DNA from: a bacterium endosymbiont of Escarpia laminata
GTDB taxonomy: Bacteria; Pseudomonadota; Gammaproteobacteria; Chromatiales; Chromatiaceae
DNA: 64,000 nt
NCBI GenBank assembly: GCA_003660235.1
Contig: QGON01000071.1
Coordinates: 488,324-552,323, forward strand
Reading direction: 5' to 3'
In this document: positions 52,126-60,767 of the stretch, in pieces
Numbering within the stretch: position 1 is the stretch's first letter
How the letters are laid out: each line of letters begins with the position of its first letter
The notes under the pieces: generated by a model
Database searches by the model: none
What the model saw: the letters and a program-made list of their open reading frames with translations, nothing else
What the model was told of the DNA's origin: nothing
Made by a program: the position numbers and the translations under genes

Positions 52126-53007
52126 ATGAAATATTTCGATCCACACATCCACATGATGTCACGCACCACCGACGACTACGAAAACATGGTGGCTGCCGGT
52201 ATCCTTGGCGTGGTCGAACCCGCTTTCTGGCAGGGACAGCCCAGAACCAATGTTGGCACTTTCATCGACTATTTCGACACCCTGATTGGTTGGGAACCCT
52301 TCCGCGCCAGCCAGTTCGGCATGCGCCACTTCTGCACCATGGGCCTGAACCCCAAAGAAGCCAACAACGTACCCATGGCCGAAGAGGTAATGAAGGTACT
52401 GCCCCGCTTCTGTCAGAAAGACACAGTGGTCGGCATCGGCGAGATCGGTTATGACGATCAGACACCGGAAGAGGAGCGCTTTTTTGCCGAACAGATGGAA
52501 CTGGCAAAGGAGTTCGAACTGCCGGTACTCATCCATACGCCCCATCGGGACAAGGTACAAGGCACAGAACGCACCATTGCACTGGTGAAAGAGGTGGGAA
52601 TCGATGAAGAGATGGTCATCATCGATCACCTCAACGAGCAGACGCTGCCAATGGTACTGGAGACAGGTTGCTGGCGCGGTCACTCCGTCTACCCTTTCAC
52701 CAAGATGTCGGAAGAGCGCATGGCGGAACTGCTGAAGCAGTACGGCACCGAAAAGATGGTGGTCAACAGTGCCGCAGACTGGGGGCGCAGCGACCCGCTA
52801 AAGGTGCCCAAGACCGGTGCAGCAATGCTCAAAGCCGGGTTCAGCGAGGCGGAAGTGGAGAAAGTGCTGTTTGAAAACCCCATCAACTTCTTCGCCCAGA
52901 GTGGTCGCATCTCCCTGGAGGAGATGATCCCGAAGAAGGTCGACCAGACCAAGTTCTGGGAAGAGAACTCGGTGTTACGTGGCCAACAACCCATCGTGGA
53001 TGAATAA
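52126..53007 (+). CDS. eboB: TatD-family metal-dependent hydrolase EboB
   Basis: GGGAG precedes the ATG. The 293-residue TIM-barrel protein begins MKYFDPHIHMMSRTTDDY, with HxH metal ligands at His7 and His9. It continues with GIGEIGYDD (about 102), VLIHTPHRDK (about 143), IIDHLNE (about 165) and NSAADWGRSDPLKVP (about 219). This is the EboB type of the TatD/amidohydrolase group. The substrate is unknown. It is in one operon with eboA. Confidence 0.85.
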   Translation: MKYFDPHIHMMSRTTDDYENMVAAGILGVVEPAFWQGQPRTNVGTFIDYFDTLIGWEPFRASQFGMRHFCTMGLNPKEANNVPMAEEVMKVLPRFCQKDTVVGIGEIGYDDQTPEEERFFAEQMELAKEFELPVLIHTPHRDKVQGTERTIALVKEVGIDEEMVIIDHLNEQTLPMVLETGCWRGHSVYPFTKMSEERMAELLKQYGTEKMVVNSAADWGRSDPLKVPKTGAAMLKAGFSEAEVEKVLFENPINFFAQSGRISLEEMIPKKVDQTKFWEENSVLRGQQPIVDE

Positions 53008-53058
53008 CAAGCATCCATCCGAAAGCGGTAATCGATACAACGCGTATCTATTCAGGAT

Positions 53059-53129
53059 GCAGGCCCGATCAAGCGTAGCGGATCGGGTACTGCCGGATTG
53101 CCGGTTCCGCTACGTTTGAACCGGCCTGC
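53059..53129 (+). repeat. REP-like element, full copy
   Basis: The ends GCAGGCCCGATCAAGCGTAG and ACGTTTGAACCGGCCTGC belong to the same family as the elements at 17601 and 49211, with coupled changes in the terminal arms (GCAGGC/GCCTGC instead of GTAGGC/GCCTAC). The paired change implies that hairpin structure is under selection. It lies within the ebo operon, between eboB and eboE. Confidence 0.7.
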
Positions 53130-53154
53130 TTTAGTTCGGCATAGCAGGAACAGT

Positions 53155-54387
53155 ATGACGCAAGGCACACCAGGATACACAAAGACCGCATGGCATCGAT
53201 CTGACCTGACCTACTGCACCAATGTTCACCCCAGCGAGACATTGGAGCAGCTGCTGGCGGTCATCGATGGCCCGCTCGCCACTGTGAGGCAGACGCGCCG
53301 GTTAGCCAATATGGGCAGCGGCCTCTGGCTGAGCCACACCGCCGCCACAAGAGTACTGGCTTCCGACAAAGCCTACCGCGCATTTTCCCAGACCCTGGAT
53401 GCCAACGGCATCGACCTGTTCACCCTCAACGGTTTTCCCTATGGTGACTTCCACTCCAGACGGGTCAAAGAACGAGTCTATCTGCCCGACTGGTCCGATG
53501 ATGCAAGGCTTCTCTACACTCTCGACCTTGCCGTCATCCTTACCGGAGTGATGCCGCCGGAACAGCAGGAGGGCACCATCTCCAGCGTCCCACTCGGTTT
53601 CGCCCCCGATTGGAGCGAGGCCCGTCAGGAGAGAGCGCTAAATAGCCTTTGCCGTTGTATCGGCGCTCTTCACGAAATCCATCAGGAGAGCGGCTGCAGC
53701 ATCAGGCTCTGTCTCGAAATGGAACCGGGCTGCGTACTCGAACGCACGGATCAGTTGATCCCCTTCTTCACCAGGGAACTGCCCCATGCCTTGGAGCAGC
53801 AGGGAATGGACCCTGATCTGCTATTCCAACATCTCGGCATCTGCTTCGATGTCTGCCACCAGGCGGTGATGTTCGAAGACACCTACGAGAGCCTGTCGCG
53901 GATTCATCAGGCAGGCATTCCAATCGGCAAGATACAGATCTCCAGCGCCCTGGAACTCTGCAACCCGGCCAGCCAATCGGCCAGGAATGAACTCGCTGCA
54001 TTTATCGAGGCGCGCTATCTGCACCAGAGTTGCCATTTGGATGAGAACAGCCAAGTTCAACGCGCCATGGATCTGGATCAGGCAGTGGAGACCTTTCCCC
54101 GCACGACACCCTGGCGCTCCCATTTTCACATCCCGATCCAGACCCGGGAACTCGCCTCCGGCTCACTCGGCACCACCCAGGACCAGATCCTTCGGACACT
54201 CGATTTTCTGGTGGACCACCCAGACTTTCATCCCCACCTGGAGGTGGAGACCTACACCTGGCAGGTTCTGCCGGAAGCCATCCGGCCCAAGGATGAAACG
54301 GCATTGGTCGATGGGCTGAGTGCTGAGCTTGAATGGCTGGAACAAGCGATGCAAAGCCGTGGCCTGTTAAAGGAGACGTCACAATGA
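53155..54387 (+). CDS. eboE: metabolite traffic protein EboE (TIM barrel)
   Basis: I start at ATG 53155 (410 residues, AGGA upstream). The EboE signature DLTYCTNVHPSETLEQLL begins near residue 16. Other landmarks are GIDLFTLNGFPYGDFH (about 83), CLEMEPGCVLE (about 185), LGICFDVCHQAVMFED (about 225) and FHIPIQ near 320. The barrel and the acidic and His ligands are like those of xylose isomerase relatives. EboE is one of the conserved ebo proteins linked to traffic of a prenylated or cyclitol-linked metabolite. It is translationally coupled to eboF. Confidence 0.88.
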   Translation: MTQGTPGYTKTAWHRSDLTYCTNVHPSETLEQLLAVIDGPLATVRQTRRLANMGSGLWLSHTAATRVLASDKAYRAFSQTLDANGIDLFTLNGFPYGDFHSRRVKERVYLPDWSDDARLLYTLDLAVILTGVMPPEQQEGTISSVPLGFAPDWSEARQERALNSLCRCIGALHEIHQESGCSIRLCLEMEPGCVLERTDQLIPFFTRELPHALEQQGMDPDLLFQHLGICFDVCHQAVMFEDTYESLSRIHQAGIPIGKIQISSALELCNPASQSARNELAAFIEARYLHQSCHLDENSQVQRAMDLDQAVETFPRTTPWRSHFHIPIQTRELASGSLGTTQDQILRTLDFLVDHPDFHPHLEVETYTWQVLPEAIRPKDETALVDGLSAELEWLEQAMQSRGLLKETSQ

Positions 54388-55754
54388 GCAGACCACTGGT
54401 GGTCATAGATATCGTTGGCCTCACCCCAGCGCTATTGGGAGAAGAGACCCCACACCTCAATGCACTGGTGCAGGACGGTTTCATGGCCACATTGGAAGGG
54501 GTCTTTCCCGCCGTTACCTGCACCGCTCAGGCCTCGATGCTCACCGGTCTGCCCCCCAGTGGCCACGGTATCGTCGCCAATGGGTGGTACTTCCGCGACT
54601 TGGCGGAGATCTGGCTCTGGCGCCAGTCCAACCACTTGGTCCAGGGGGAGAAGGTGTGGGATGCTGCCCGTTCGGTCGACGCGGAATTCACCTGCGCCAA
54701 GCTCTTCTGGTGGTACAACATGTACGCCGATGTGGACTGGTCGGCAACGCCACGACCAATCTATCCGGCTGACGGACGCAAGATCCCCGGCATCTACACC
54801 GAACCACCCGCACTGAAACAATCGCTACAGGAAAAACTCGGCCCCTTTCCCATGTTCAACTTCTGGGGACCCGCCTCTGACATCCGCTCATCAGCCTGGA
54901 TCGCCCAAAGCGCCAAAGAAGTTTTCGATGCTCACAGGCCTGGGCTTTCACTGGTCTACCTGCCACATCTCGACTACAACCTGCAACGACTGGGTCCTGA
55001 CGATCCCGCCATCCGCGAGGATCTGCGTCAGATTGACCAGGTCGCGGGTGAGCTGATCGAACATGTTCGCGCCCAGGGAGCTGAGGTCATGGTGGTCTCC
55101 GAGTACGGTATCGAACAGGCTACCGGCAGTGTCGATATCAACCGGATCTTGCGCGAGGCGGGGTTTCTGCGCACTCAAGAGACGCTGGGTTGGGAACTGC
55201 TTGATCCTGGCGCCTCACACGCCTTTGCAGTAGCCGACCATCAGGTGGCCCATGTCTATCTGCAGCAGTCTTCCGATCTGCAAACAGTTAAAAGCCTGTT
55301 GGAGAAGACGCCGGGTATCGAGCGGGTATTGGACGCGGCTGGAAAAAAGGCTTTCGGCATCGACCACAAACGTGCCGGCGAACTGGTCGCAATCGCTGAA
55401 CCCGGCTACTGGTTCACCTACTACTACTGGCTGGACGAAAACAAGGCACCTGATTTCGCACCCACGGTAGATATTCATCGCAAGCCGGGTTACGACCCGG
55501 CAGAACTATTCCTTGATCCGAAACTGCGTTTTCCCAAACTGCGCATAACACGCCGGTTGCTGCAGAAAAAACTGGGCTTCCGCACCCTGCTGGATGTCAT
55601 ACCCACGCAGGCGGATCTGGTTCAGGGAACTCATGGCCGTCTGGCAGACGATCCAAAACAGGGTCCGCTACTGATCGGTTCGGACAGAAACCTGGCGGCA
55701 GACGCATACGCCATGACCGATATCAAGCAACTGATTCTGCGCTCCCTGGCGTGA
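54384..55754 (+). CDS. eboF: EboF-like alkaline phosphatase/nucleotide pyrophosphatase
   Basis: The ATG overlaps the EboE stop (ATGA), with AGGAG upstream, giving 456 residues. The type I phosphodiesterase/nucleotide pyrophosphatase fold starts VVIDIVGLTP. The likely nucleophile Thr lies in FPAVTCTAQASMLTG (near residue 43). Metal ligands are expected in LPHLDYNLQ and VVSEYGIEQ and in the late HIS of DIHRKPGYDP. It should hydrolyse a phosphate or pyrophosphate ester. It is the last ebo gene, convergent with the pdxH-like gene. Confidence 0.85.
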   Translation: MSRPLVVIDIVGLTPALLGEETPHLNALVQDGFMATLEGVFPAVTCTAQASMLTGLPPSGHGIVANGWYFRDLAEIWLWRQSNHLVQGEKVWDAARSVDAEFTCAKLFWWYNMYADVDWSATPRPIYPADGRKIPGIYTEPPALKQSLQEKLGPFPMFNFWGPASDIRSSAWIAQSAKEVFDAHRPGLSLVYLPHLDYNLQRLGPDDPAIREDLRQIDQVAGELIEHVRAQGAEVMVVSEYGIEQATGSVDINRILREAGFLRTQETLGWELLDPGASHAFAVADHQVAHVYLQQSSDLQTVKSLLEKTPGIERVLDAAGKKAFGIDHKRAGELVAIAEPGYWFTYYYWLDENKAPDFAPTVDIHRKPGYDPAELFLDPKLRFPKLRITRRLLQKKLGFRTLLDVIPTQADLVQGTHGRLADDPKQGPLLIGSDRNLAADAYAMTDIKQLILRSLA

Positions 55755-55774
55755 TCGCAGAATCGGTTACTGGG

Positions 55775-56371
55775 TCAAGGCACCAACACCTGCTCCGACC
55801 AATTCCCGTCACCTTGCAAACGAAAGAGACGACGGTCGTGCAGGCGATCCTTCATATCGCCGTACCAGGATTCGACATAGTCTGGCTGAAAGCCCAGGCA
55901 TACCAGCTCATGCGGCATCTCCAGACTGCTCTCTTCGGGAAACCGGGCGCGAATTTCCGCCGCCGTCTCAAGGTAGGCTTCCCGTGACGGCAGTTCACTG
56001 CTTTGCGCCAGACCTTCTACCTGAAAAAGATCATACAGTTTGCCAGCATAGGGCTTCTGCTCCCAGCTACGGCGCTGATCTTCATTTTCAAAAATCTCAT
56101 AACTGCCACGCACCCGAAACTGACGCAGTTGACTCGGCCAGAAGAAGAGCAGTTCATAGGCAGGATTGAGTTTCAACTGTTCGATTTTGGGACTCACGCG
56201 ATTGATGTAGATAACGATACCCGCCGCCGATATCTCCCGAACAGTAACCGTCCGGGACATCGGGAAACCGAACTCATCCAGGGTAGTCATGGCGAAGAAT
56301 GGCCCATTCGTGTCGCCCGCAGCTTTTGCCTGCTGAAAAGAGTCTATCAACATGTCGATTGGACTATCCAT
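55775..56371 (-). CDS. pyridoxamine 5'-phosphate oxidase family protein (PdxH-like)
   Basis: The 198-residue protein has the FMN-binding split barrel of PNPOx enzymes. Marks are FAMTTLDEFGFPMSRTVTVR, VIYINRVSPKIEQL and LLFFWPSQLRQFRVRG, then the conserved C-terminal RLHDRRLF and ending QVLVP. It would oxidise pyridoxine or pyridoxamine phosphate to PLP. It is about 20 residues shorter than E. coli PdxH, missing part of the N-terminus, so a related flavin enzyme is possible. It overlaps the NUDIX gene by 8 nt, so they form an operon. Confidence 0.75.
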   Translation of the reverse strand: MDSPIDMLIDSFQQAKAAGDTNGPFFAMTTLDEFGFPMSRTVTVREISAAGIVIYINRVSPKIEQLKLNPAYELLFFWPSQLRQFRVRGSYEIFENEDQRRSWEQKPYAGKLYDLFQVEGLAQSSELPSREAYLETAAEIRARFPEESSLEMPHELVCLGFQPDYVESWYGDMKDRLHDRRLFRLQGDGNWSEQVLVP

Positions 56372-56897
56372 CGCTCAACTCCTGTAGCGGATATCTGACC
56401 ATCCGCTCAAACGCCTCTCCAAACCACAGAGTGAATCCCACGCTATCGGAACGATACCAATCGAGCAGTTCCGAAACCGACACCCATCGGTAGCTCTCCA
56501 ACTCTTCCGGATTAGCCACCACCGGCCCATCGTAAGGTAATACAAACAGAGAGCAGTACTCATTTTCAGCACGGCCATCCAGTTGCTCAAGATAGGTGTA
56601 GGAGAGCAGATAGCGGGGTACAAGCCCATCCGCAATACCGAGTTCATGGGAGAGACAGCGCCGAATCGCTGCGGCGAAGGTTTCATTGGAACGGACGTGG
56701 CTGGTGGCAGAAACATCCCAACGCCCACCACCGAGCTTGCTTCCCTGGCGTTTCTGGATCAGCAGCCGTCCGGCCGGATCGCTCAGAAAGGTGACGAAGG
56801 CACGGTGCCTGACCCCCCGTCCAAGATGGCAGTCCCCCCGCCCGGCAGTGCCGATCCGGTTGCCGAATTCATCAACAAGTATTAACGATTCCTGCAT
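56364..56897 (-). CDS. NUDIX hydrolase, IPP-isomerase-like without catalytic Cys
   Basis: I start at ATG 56897 (177 residues); the ribosome site is weak. The protein follows type 1 isopentenyl-diphosphate isomerase: LILVDEFGNRIGTAGR, HLGRGVRHRAF, GRLLIQKRQGSK, and the modified NUDIX box AIRRCLSHELGI. At the place of the E. coli Idi catalytic Cys (SVCGH) it has SATSH, so Cys is replaced by Thr. It should not isomerise by the usual mechanism and is better called a NUDIX hydrolase of unknown substrate. A link to the prenyltransferase EboC is only a thought. Confidence 0.75.
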   Translation of the reverse strand: MQESLILVDEFGNRIGTAGRGDCHLGRGVRHRAFVTFLSDPAGRLLIQKRQGSKLGGGRWDVSATSHVRSNETFAAAIRRCLSHELGIADGLVPRYLLSYTYLEQLDGRAENEYCSLFVLPYDGPVVANPEELESYRWVSVSELLDWYRSDSVGFTLWFGEAFERMVRYPLQELSDG

Positions 56898-57010
56898 TGT
56901 TACAACACATTTCCTTATCACGAAGGAACAAGCACCCTCTATCAACACATATCTAATCCATAGGCGCAAGCCAAATCTCAGCCAACCCCGACGTTCTGGA
57001 AACAATTTCC

Positions 57011-57037
57011 TAAAGCTTTTCGTCTATTGGCCGCTAA
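57011..57037 (+). promoter_or_regulatory. sigma-28 (FliA) promoter of cheV
   Basis: TAAA (57011-57014) is followed after 15 bp by GCCGCTAA (57030-57037), one mismatch from the FliA -10 GCCGATAA. It lies 84 nt before the cheV start. Confidence 0.7.
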
Positions 57038-57121
57038 CGTCCGTGATCCGGGAGGAATAATCCCTCTTTGCATAGCGAGGATGTCCCTTATCAATCCGCT
57101 TCCACAACTGGATAACGAGTA

Positions 57122-58084
57122 ATGGCAAATTTCATTAAATCAGTCGATGATCGCACCCGTCTGGCGGGTACCAACCGACTGGAGGTGCTTCTTTTCAGCC
57201 TCGGACTTGATGTGAATACCGGCAGGGAAGAGACCTTCGGCATCAATGTTTTCAAGGTCCGCGAGGTCATGCTGGTACCCGAAATAACCCGCGCGCCAGA
57301 GATGCCCCCCTCTGTGGAGGGCATGGTCAGTCTGCGAGGGAATATGATCCCGGTGATCAACCTCCCCAAATTTTGCGGCATTCAGACCGAGCAGGAACCC
57401 AGCATCCTGATCATCACCGAGTACAACAAGAACGTGCAGGGCTTCCTCGTACATGCGGTCGACACTATAGAACGGCTGGCCTGGGAGGATGTCAAGGTAC
57501 CACCACCGATGATGGTACAACAGCATGGAGGCCTGGTTACTGCCGTCACCGAACTTAAGGATAGCCGGCTGGTGATGATCATGGACGTGGAGATGGTGCT
57601 GGCCAAGACCTCCGGGTTTGGTGAGGGCGAAGACCTATTTGATGGTATCGAACACATCGGGGATAGAGAGATCACCTTGCTGTTCGCCGATGACTCCGCC
57701 GTGGCGAGAGATCAAATCGTCCGCACTCTCAACCACATGGGCATAAAATATATCAGCACCTCCAACGGTGCCGAAGCTTGGGCAAAAGTAAAGGAGATCG
57801 CCGACCGGGCTGCTGTGACTGACCGCAAGGCCAGTGACTTCATCCAGATTATCCTCACGGACGTGGAGATGCCTGAGATGGACGGATATGTGTTGACCAA
57901 AAAAATCAAGGAGGATTCGAGACTGGCAGATATCCCAGTCATCATGCACTCATCTCTCTCCGCCGAAGCCAATCAGGAGTTGGGGAGAGGCGTAGGTGCA
58001 GACGCCTATGTACCAAAATTCGAGCCGACCGAACTCTCCTCCAAACTGCACGAAATCATCAAAAAACGCAACCAGGCACGATAA
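57122..58084 (+). CDS. cheV: chemotaxis coupling protein with receiver domain
   Basis: The 320-residue protein has a CheW domain (about residues 10-170, with FGINVFKVREVM, SVEGMVSLRGNMIPVINL and DVEMVLAK). A receiver domain (about 180-317) follows with the acidic pair in FADDSAVARDQ, the phospho-acceptor Asp in ILTDVEMPEMDG, and the Lys in VPKFEP. CheV couples chemoreceptors to CheA and is modulated by phosphorylation. The FliA-type promoter upstream agrees with this. It stands alone, away from the main che operon. Confidence 0.95.
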   Translation: MANFIKSVDDRTRLAGTNRLEVLLFSLGLDVNTGREETFGINVFKVREVMLVPEITRAPEMPPSVEGMVSLRGNMIPVINLPKFCGIQTEQEPSILIITEYNKNVQGFLVHAVDTIERLAWEDVKVPPPMMVQQHGGLVTAVTELKDSRLVMIMDVEMVLAKTSGFGEGEDLFDGIEHIGDREITLLFADDSAVARDQIVRTLNHMGIKYISTSNGAEAWAKVKEIADRAAVTDRKASDFIQIILTDVEMPEMDGYVLTKKIKEDSRLADIPVIMHSSLSAEANQELGRGVGADAYVPKFEPTELSSKLHEIIKKRNQAR

Positions 58085-58182
58085 TTTCAGACGATCCACT
58101 TCTCTACCTCCTGCATCTGATCTTCAGGGATGGAGTTCAGTAAAGAGGCACTATCCAGATTGGTTCTGAATATGTGCTTTTT

Positions 58183-58340
58183 TTGTAGGTTGGGTTAGAT
58201 GCGCATTGCTGCAAACCATCAGTTTGTCGCCGAACAACGCGCGCATCGTAACCCAACATCGGATCGTCGGGTTACGTCGCGCGCGAGATGCCACACCGTA
58301 TTTCAGTCTTGTGCTGTCGCGCGACTAACCCGACCTACAA
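58183..58340. repeat. long REP/MITE-like inverted repeat (GTAGGTTGGGTTAG type)
   Basis: The ends TTGTAGGTTGGGTTAG and CTAACCCGACCTACAA are 16-bp inverted copies with one mismatch. The 126-nt interior holds two more partial copies of the end (GTAACCCAACATC and GTCGGGTTACG). Such elements are common in proteobacterial intergenic DNA. The rest of the 529-nt gap (58085-58613) shows no gene. Confidence 0.75.
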
Positions 58341-58574
58341 TGAATTGAGCTAAACAGTTACTAATACATTTACTTTCGGCAACTGCTCTTGCGCTACTCT
58401 ACCCTCTGCATCTGAGCTACAGGGATATTCGGCGTCCCTCATTGGGGGATGTCGCCTATCCAACGCTCTTCTTACTACATCTTGTTTTTTTGTTCACCGA
58501 CGGCAGTATTTTGTCACTGAAATTCAGCGGATCACACTAATAGCGGCAAAAGCCATGTATTGGAAGTTAATGTT

Positions 58575-58599
58575 AAGCCACCCGCAATGCGGGTGGCTT
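58575..58599. terminator. hairpin terminator between cheV and the beta-helix gene
   Basis: AAGCCACCCGC and GCGGGTGGCTT form a perfect 11-bp stem with a 3-nt loop, 15 nt after the beta-helix stop codon. On the plus strand CTTT follows; it may work in both directions. Confidence 0.7.
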
Positions 58600-58613
58600 C
58601 TTTGACTGACTAT

Positions 58614-60359
58614 CTAGCGCAAAACTTCTGCACTGAGGTTTGTAGGAGGTGGTGGTGAACTTATCTCATAGGCTCCCATCTCAATACCCGTCCCCTGCGG
58701 CACAGAGGTACCTGAGAAATCCTTACGTATATCAATACCGTAGAGGTCTTCAAACGTCTGGTATGCCGCAGTAACCTCCGCTGACAGCGTCCCTTTGCTG
58801 GCACCGGGGAATGTGGTTCCATCAATAGCCATGATATTGCGATCACCCAGAGTAAGTGATGTAAATTGCGGATCTGCGTCAATGTTCCCTTCACCCATTC
58901 CTGTTGCAGACTGGAGTAATGCACTGCTTTGATAACCTATGGCACCCCACCTGATACCTACGTTTCCGCTAGGAGAGTAGAGCAAATTATGGCTGAATGA
59001 GTTATTGCCCCCCTCTATTTTTCCTGGGGAAAGAACTACCTGATAGTCGGTGTCGCTATTTGTATAGAAGATATTGTTATGGATTTTATAGGTTCCATTG
59101 TTGGTCCCATTGCCGTTGTCCTCAAACCCGACAGGCGTCTCAGAGATTGAATTACCAATGAAGTAAATATCACTGGTATATCTGGTCTGAAACCCCATCT
59201 GTTCAAGATGATGCATTTTGTTGCCTATTACGTAGACGGTTGTAGGCACATCGTCATTGACACGCAATCCTACCAGAGCATCATACATCTCATTGAAAAG
59301 GAACCAGGAAAGTTTAGATCCCTCATGCCCGCCAATAGCGACAGTACCATCTGAGTCAAAACCAGGCACATATCCATGCATTTTGTTTTGCGATACGATT
59401 ACATGCTTACTTCCTTTAATATCAATCGCATTTTCAACATCGTTATTCATCTCATTGCCGCCTACATAGATATATTCCAAATTCAGGCCACGAGTTTGAA
59501 AGGAATCGCCTCCGTTATGATGCATATGATTATTTATTATCCAAACATGATTGACATCAGAACCCAATGCCAAACCATGGTTATCTTTTGTGTGATTAAC
59601 TCCAACTGCAGGATCATCATATTTATAGGCATGATGAATCTCATTATTATAAAAGACTATATTATCGTTGGAAAAACCATTCCAGCCGCCCGTACTTATC
59701 AAAGATGAATGATATAGACCACCAAGGGTATAATCATGAATGTTATTTCCCCTAATTGAGATATGGTGATTTGGTGCACGGAAGATAAGCACCTGGGTCT
59801 CGTTGATATCGATATTTTCCAGGATGAAATAGAACCCCTGGATACGAAGGTCGTCAGCATCATCGACCAGAGGAACTTTATTTGCGAAGCTGGTGCCACG
59901 GATAAAAACAGGCTTCTCTGCGGTTCCTTCACCAATAAGATAGTGAGTACCACTTGTCATGTAAGGCCCACCATGAATTTCAACCACTGAACCTTCAGTA
60001 ATTGGCAGTGAATTGTATGGAATAAAGCTGCATCGTGGCGTCGCTGCTGTTCCATATTCATTATCAGTATCTGTACAATTTGGATCAGTATTATCTATAT
60101 AATGAGTATATGGCCCGTTTCCAGCGTCGCGATAATTGAAACCACCTGCGGCATAGTACTGGCCCTGATACATCTCATGGGTCTCAACCAAACCGAAGGA
60201 AGGGGCGGGGATGCCTATTGGCATTTGATAGTCACTACCGTTAGTGTAGATGTCATCACTATCGTAAGCGTAGTTATTAGCGGACGCATAGGACATCGGC
60301 AGGCCAAGAATGCAGAGCATCGACGCTGTCTTGATTAAGTTCCACATTGATTTCTTCAT
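58614..60359 (-). CDS. secreted right-handed beta-helix protein
   Basis: The 581-residue protein has an export signal (about 1-27). A long run of parallel beta-helix coils follows with repeated NxI/NxM turns (IRGNNIHDY, FYNNEIHHA, INNHMHHNGGD, VGGNEMNNDVENAIDIKG, VSQNKMHGY, IGNKMHHLEQ, IGNSISETP). This is the fold of pectate-lyase-like and polysaccharide-modifying enzymes. The chain ends in PPPPTNLSAEVLR, which looks like the linker and first residues of a fibronectin type III domain, so the C-terminus may be truncated. Neighbouring polysaccharide genes suggest a cell-surface polymer as target (inference). Confidence 0.75.
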   Translation of the reverse strand: MKKSMWNLIKTASMLCILGLPMSYASANNYAYDSDDIYTNGSDYQMPIGIPAPSFGLVETHEMYQGQYYAAGGFNYRDAGNGPYTHYIDNTDPNCTDTDNEYGTAATPRCSFIPYNSLPITEGSVVEIHGGPYMTSGTHYLIGEGTAEKPVFIRGTSFANKVPLVDDADDLRIQGFYFILENIDINETQVLIFRAPNHHISIRGNNIHDYTLGGLYHSSLISTGGWNGFSNDNIVFYNNEIHHAYKYDDPAVGVNHTKDNHGLALGSDVNHVWIINNHMHHNGGDSFQTRGLNLEYIYVGGNEMNNDVENAIDIKGSKHVIVSQNKMHGYVPGFDSDGTVAIGGHEGSKLSWFLFNEMYDALVGLRVNDDVPTTVYVIGNKMHHLEQMGFQTRYTSDIYFIGNSISETPVGFEDNGNGTNNGTYKIHNNIFYTNSDTDYQVVLSPGKIEGGNNSFSHNLLYSPSGNVGIRWGAIGYQSSALLQSATGMGEGNIDADPQFTSLTLGDRNIMAIDGTTFPGASKGTLSAEVTAAYQTFEDLYGIDIRKDFSGTSVPQGTGIEMGAYEISSPPPPTNLSAEVLR

Positions 60360-60767
60360 GGGTAATACTCAATTGTTTAAAATACTAAAAGACATTCATT
60401 ACGCGAAAGTCCACTTCTTTGGGGTATAGTCTAGTCGGAAAAACCACTATGTTATGTGATTCCATGCCCAAAACACAGACTCCTTAGCCCCACCAAACTC
60501 AATCTTGGTTAGTGTCTGCCCGGAAAGTCATATCCAACCACAAAGAACACCAAGATAAGTAATTGATTAACAATAGCTTTCTTAGTATGCTTCGCAGTCA
60601 AAACAGTGCTTCCTGACGAACACTAGTATAAAATACGGCAATTGTGCCCGTTCCTGAAGAGAAGCTTGTGCGAAAAAGCCCACTTGGTGCCTTAATCGAC
60701 TTGAGCAAAGTAAATTTATGACTTGTACTCGTGGATTCTCGCAGCGAACACCTGAACCAACCGCTCC
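60360..60767. other. intergenic region, no gene seen
   Basis: The 408-nt AT-richer gap between the beta-helix and glycosyltransferase genes contains no open frame with a ribosome site. I found no sigma-54 or clear sigma-70 promoter and no strong hairpin. It presumably holds the promoter of the beta-helix gene. Confidence 0.4.
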
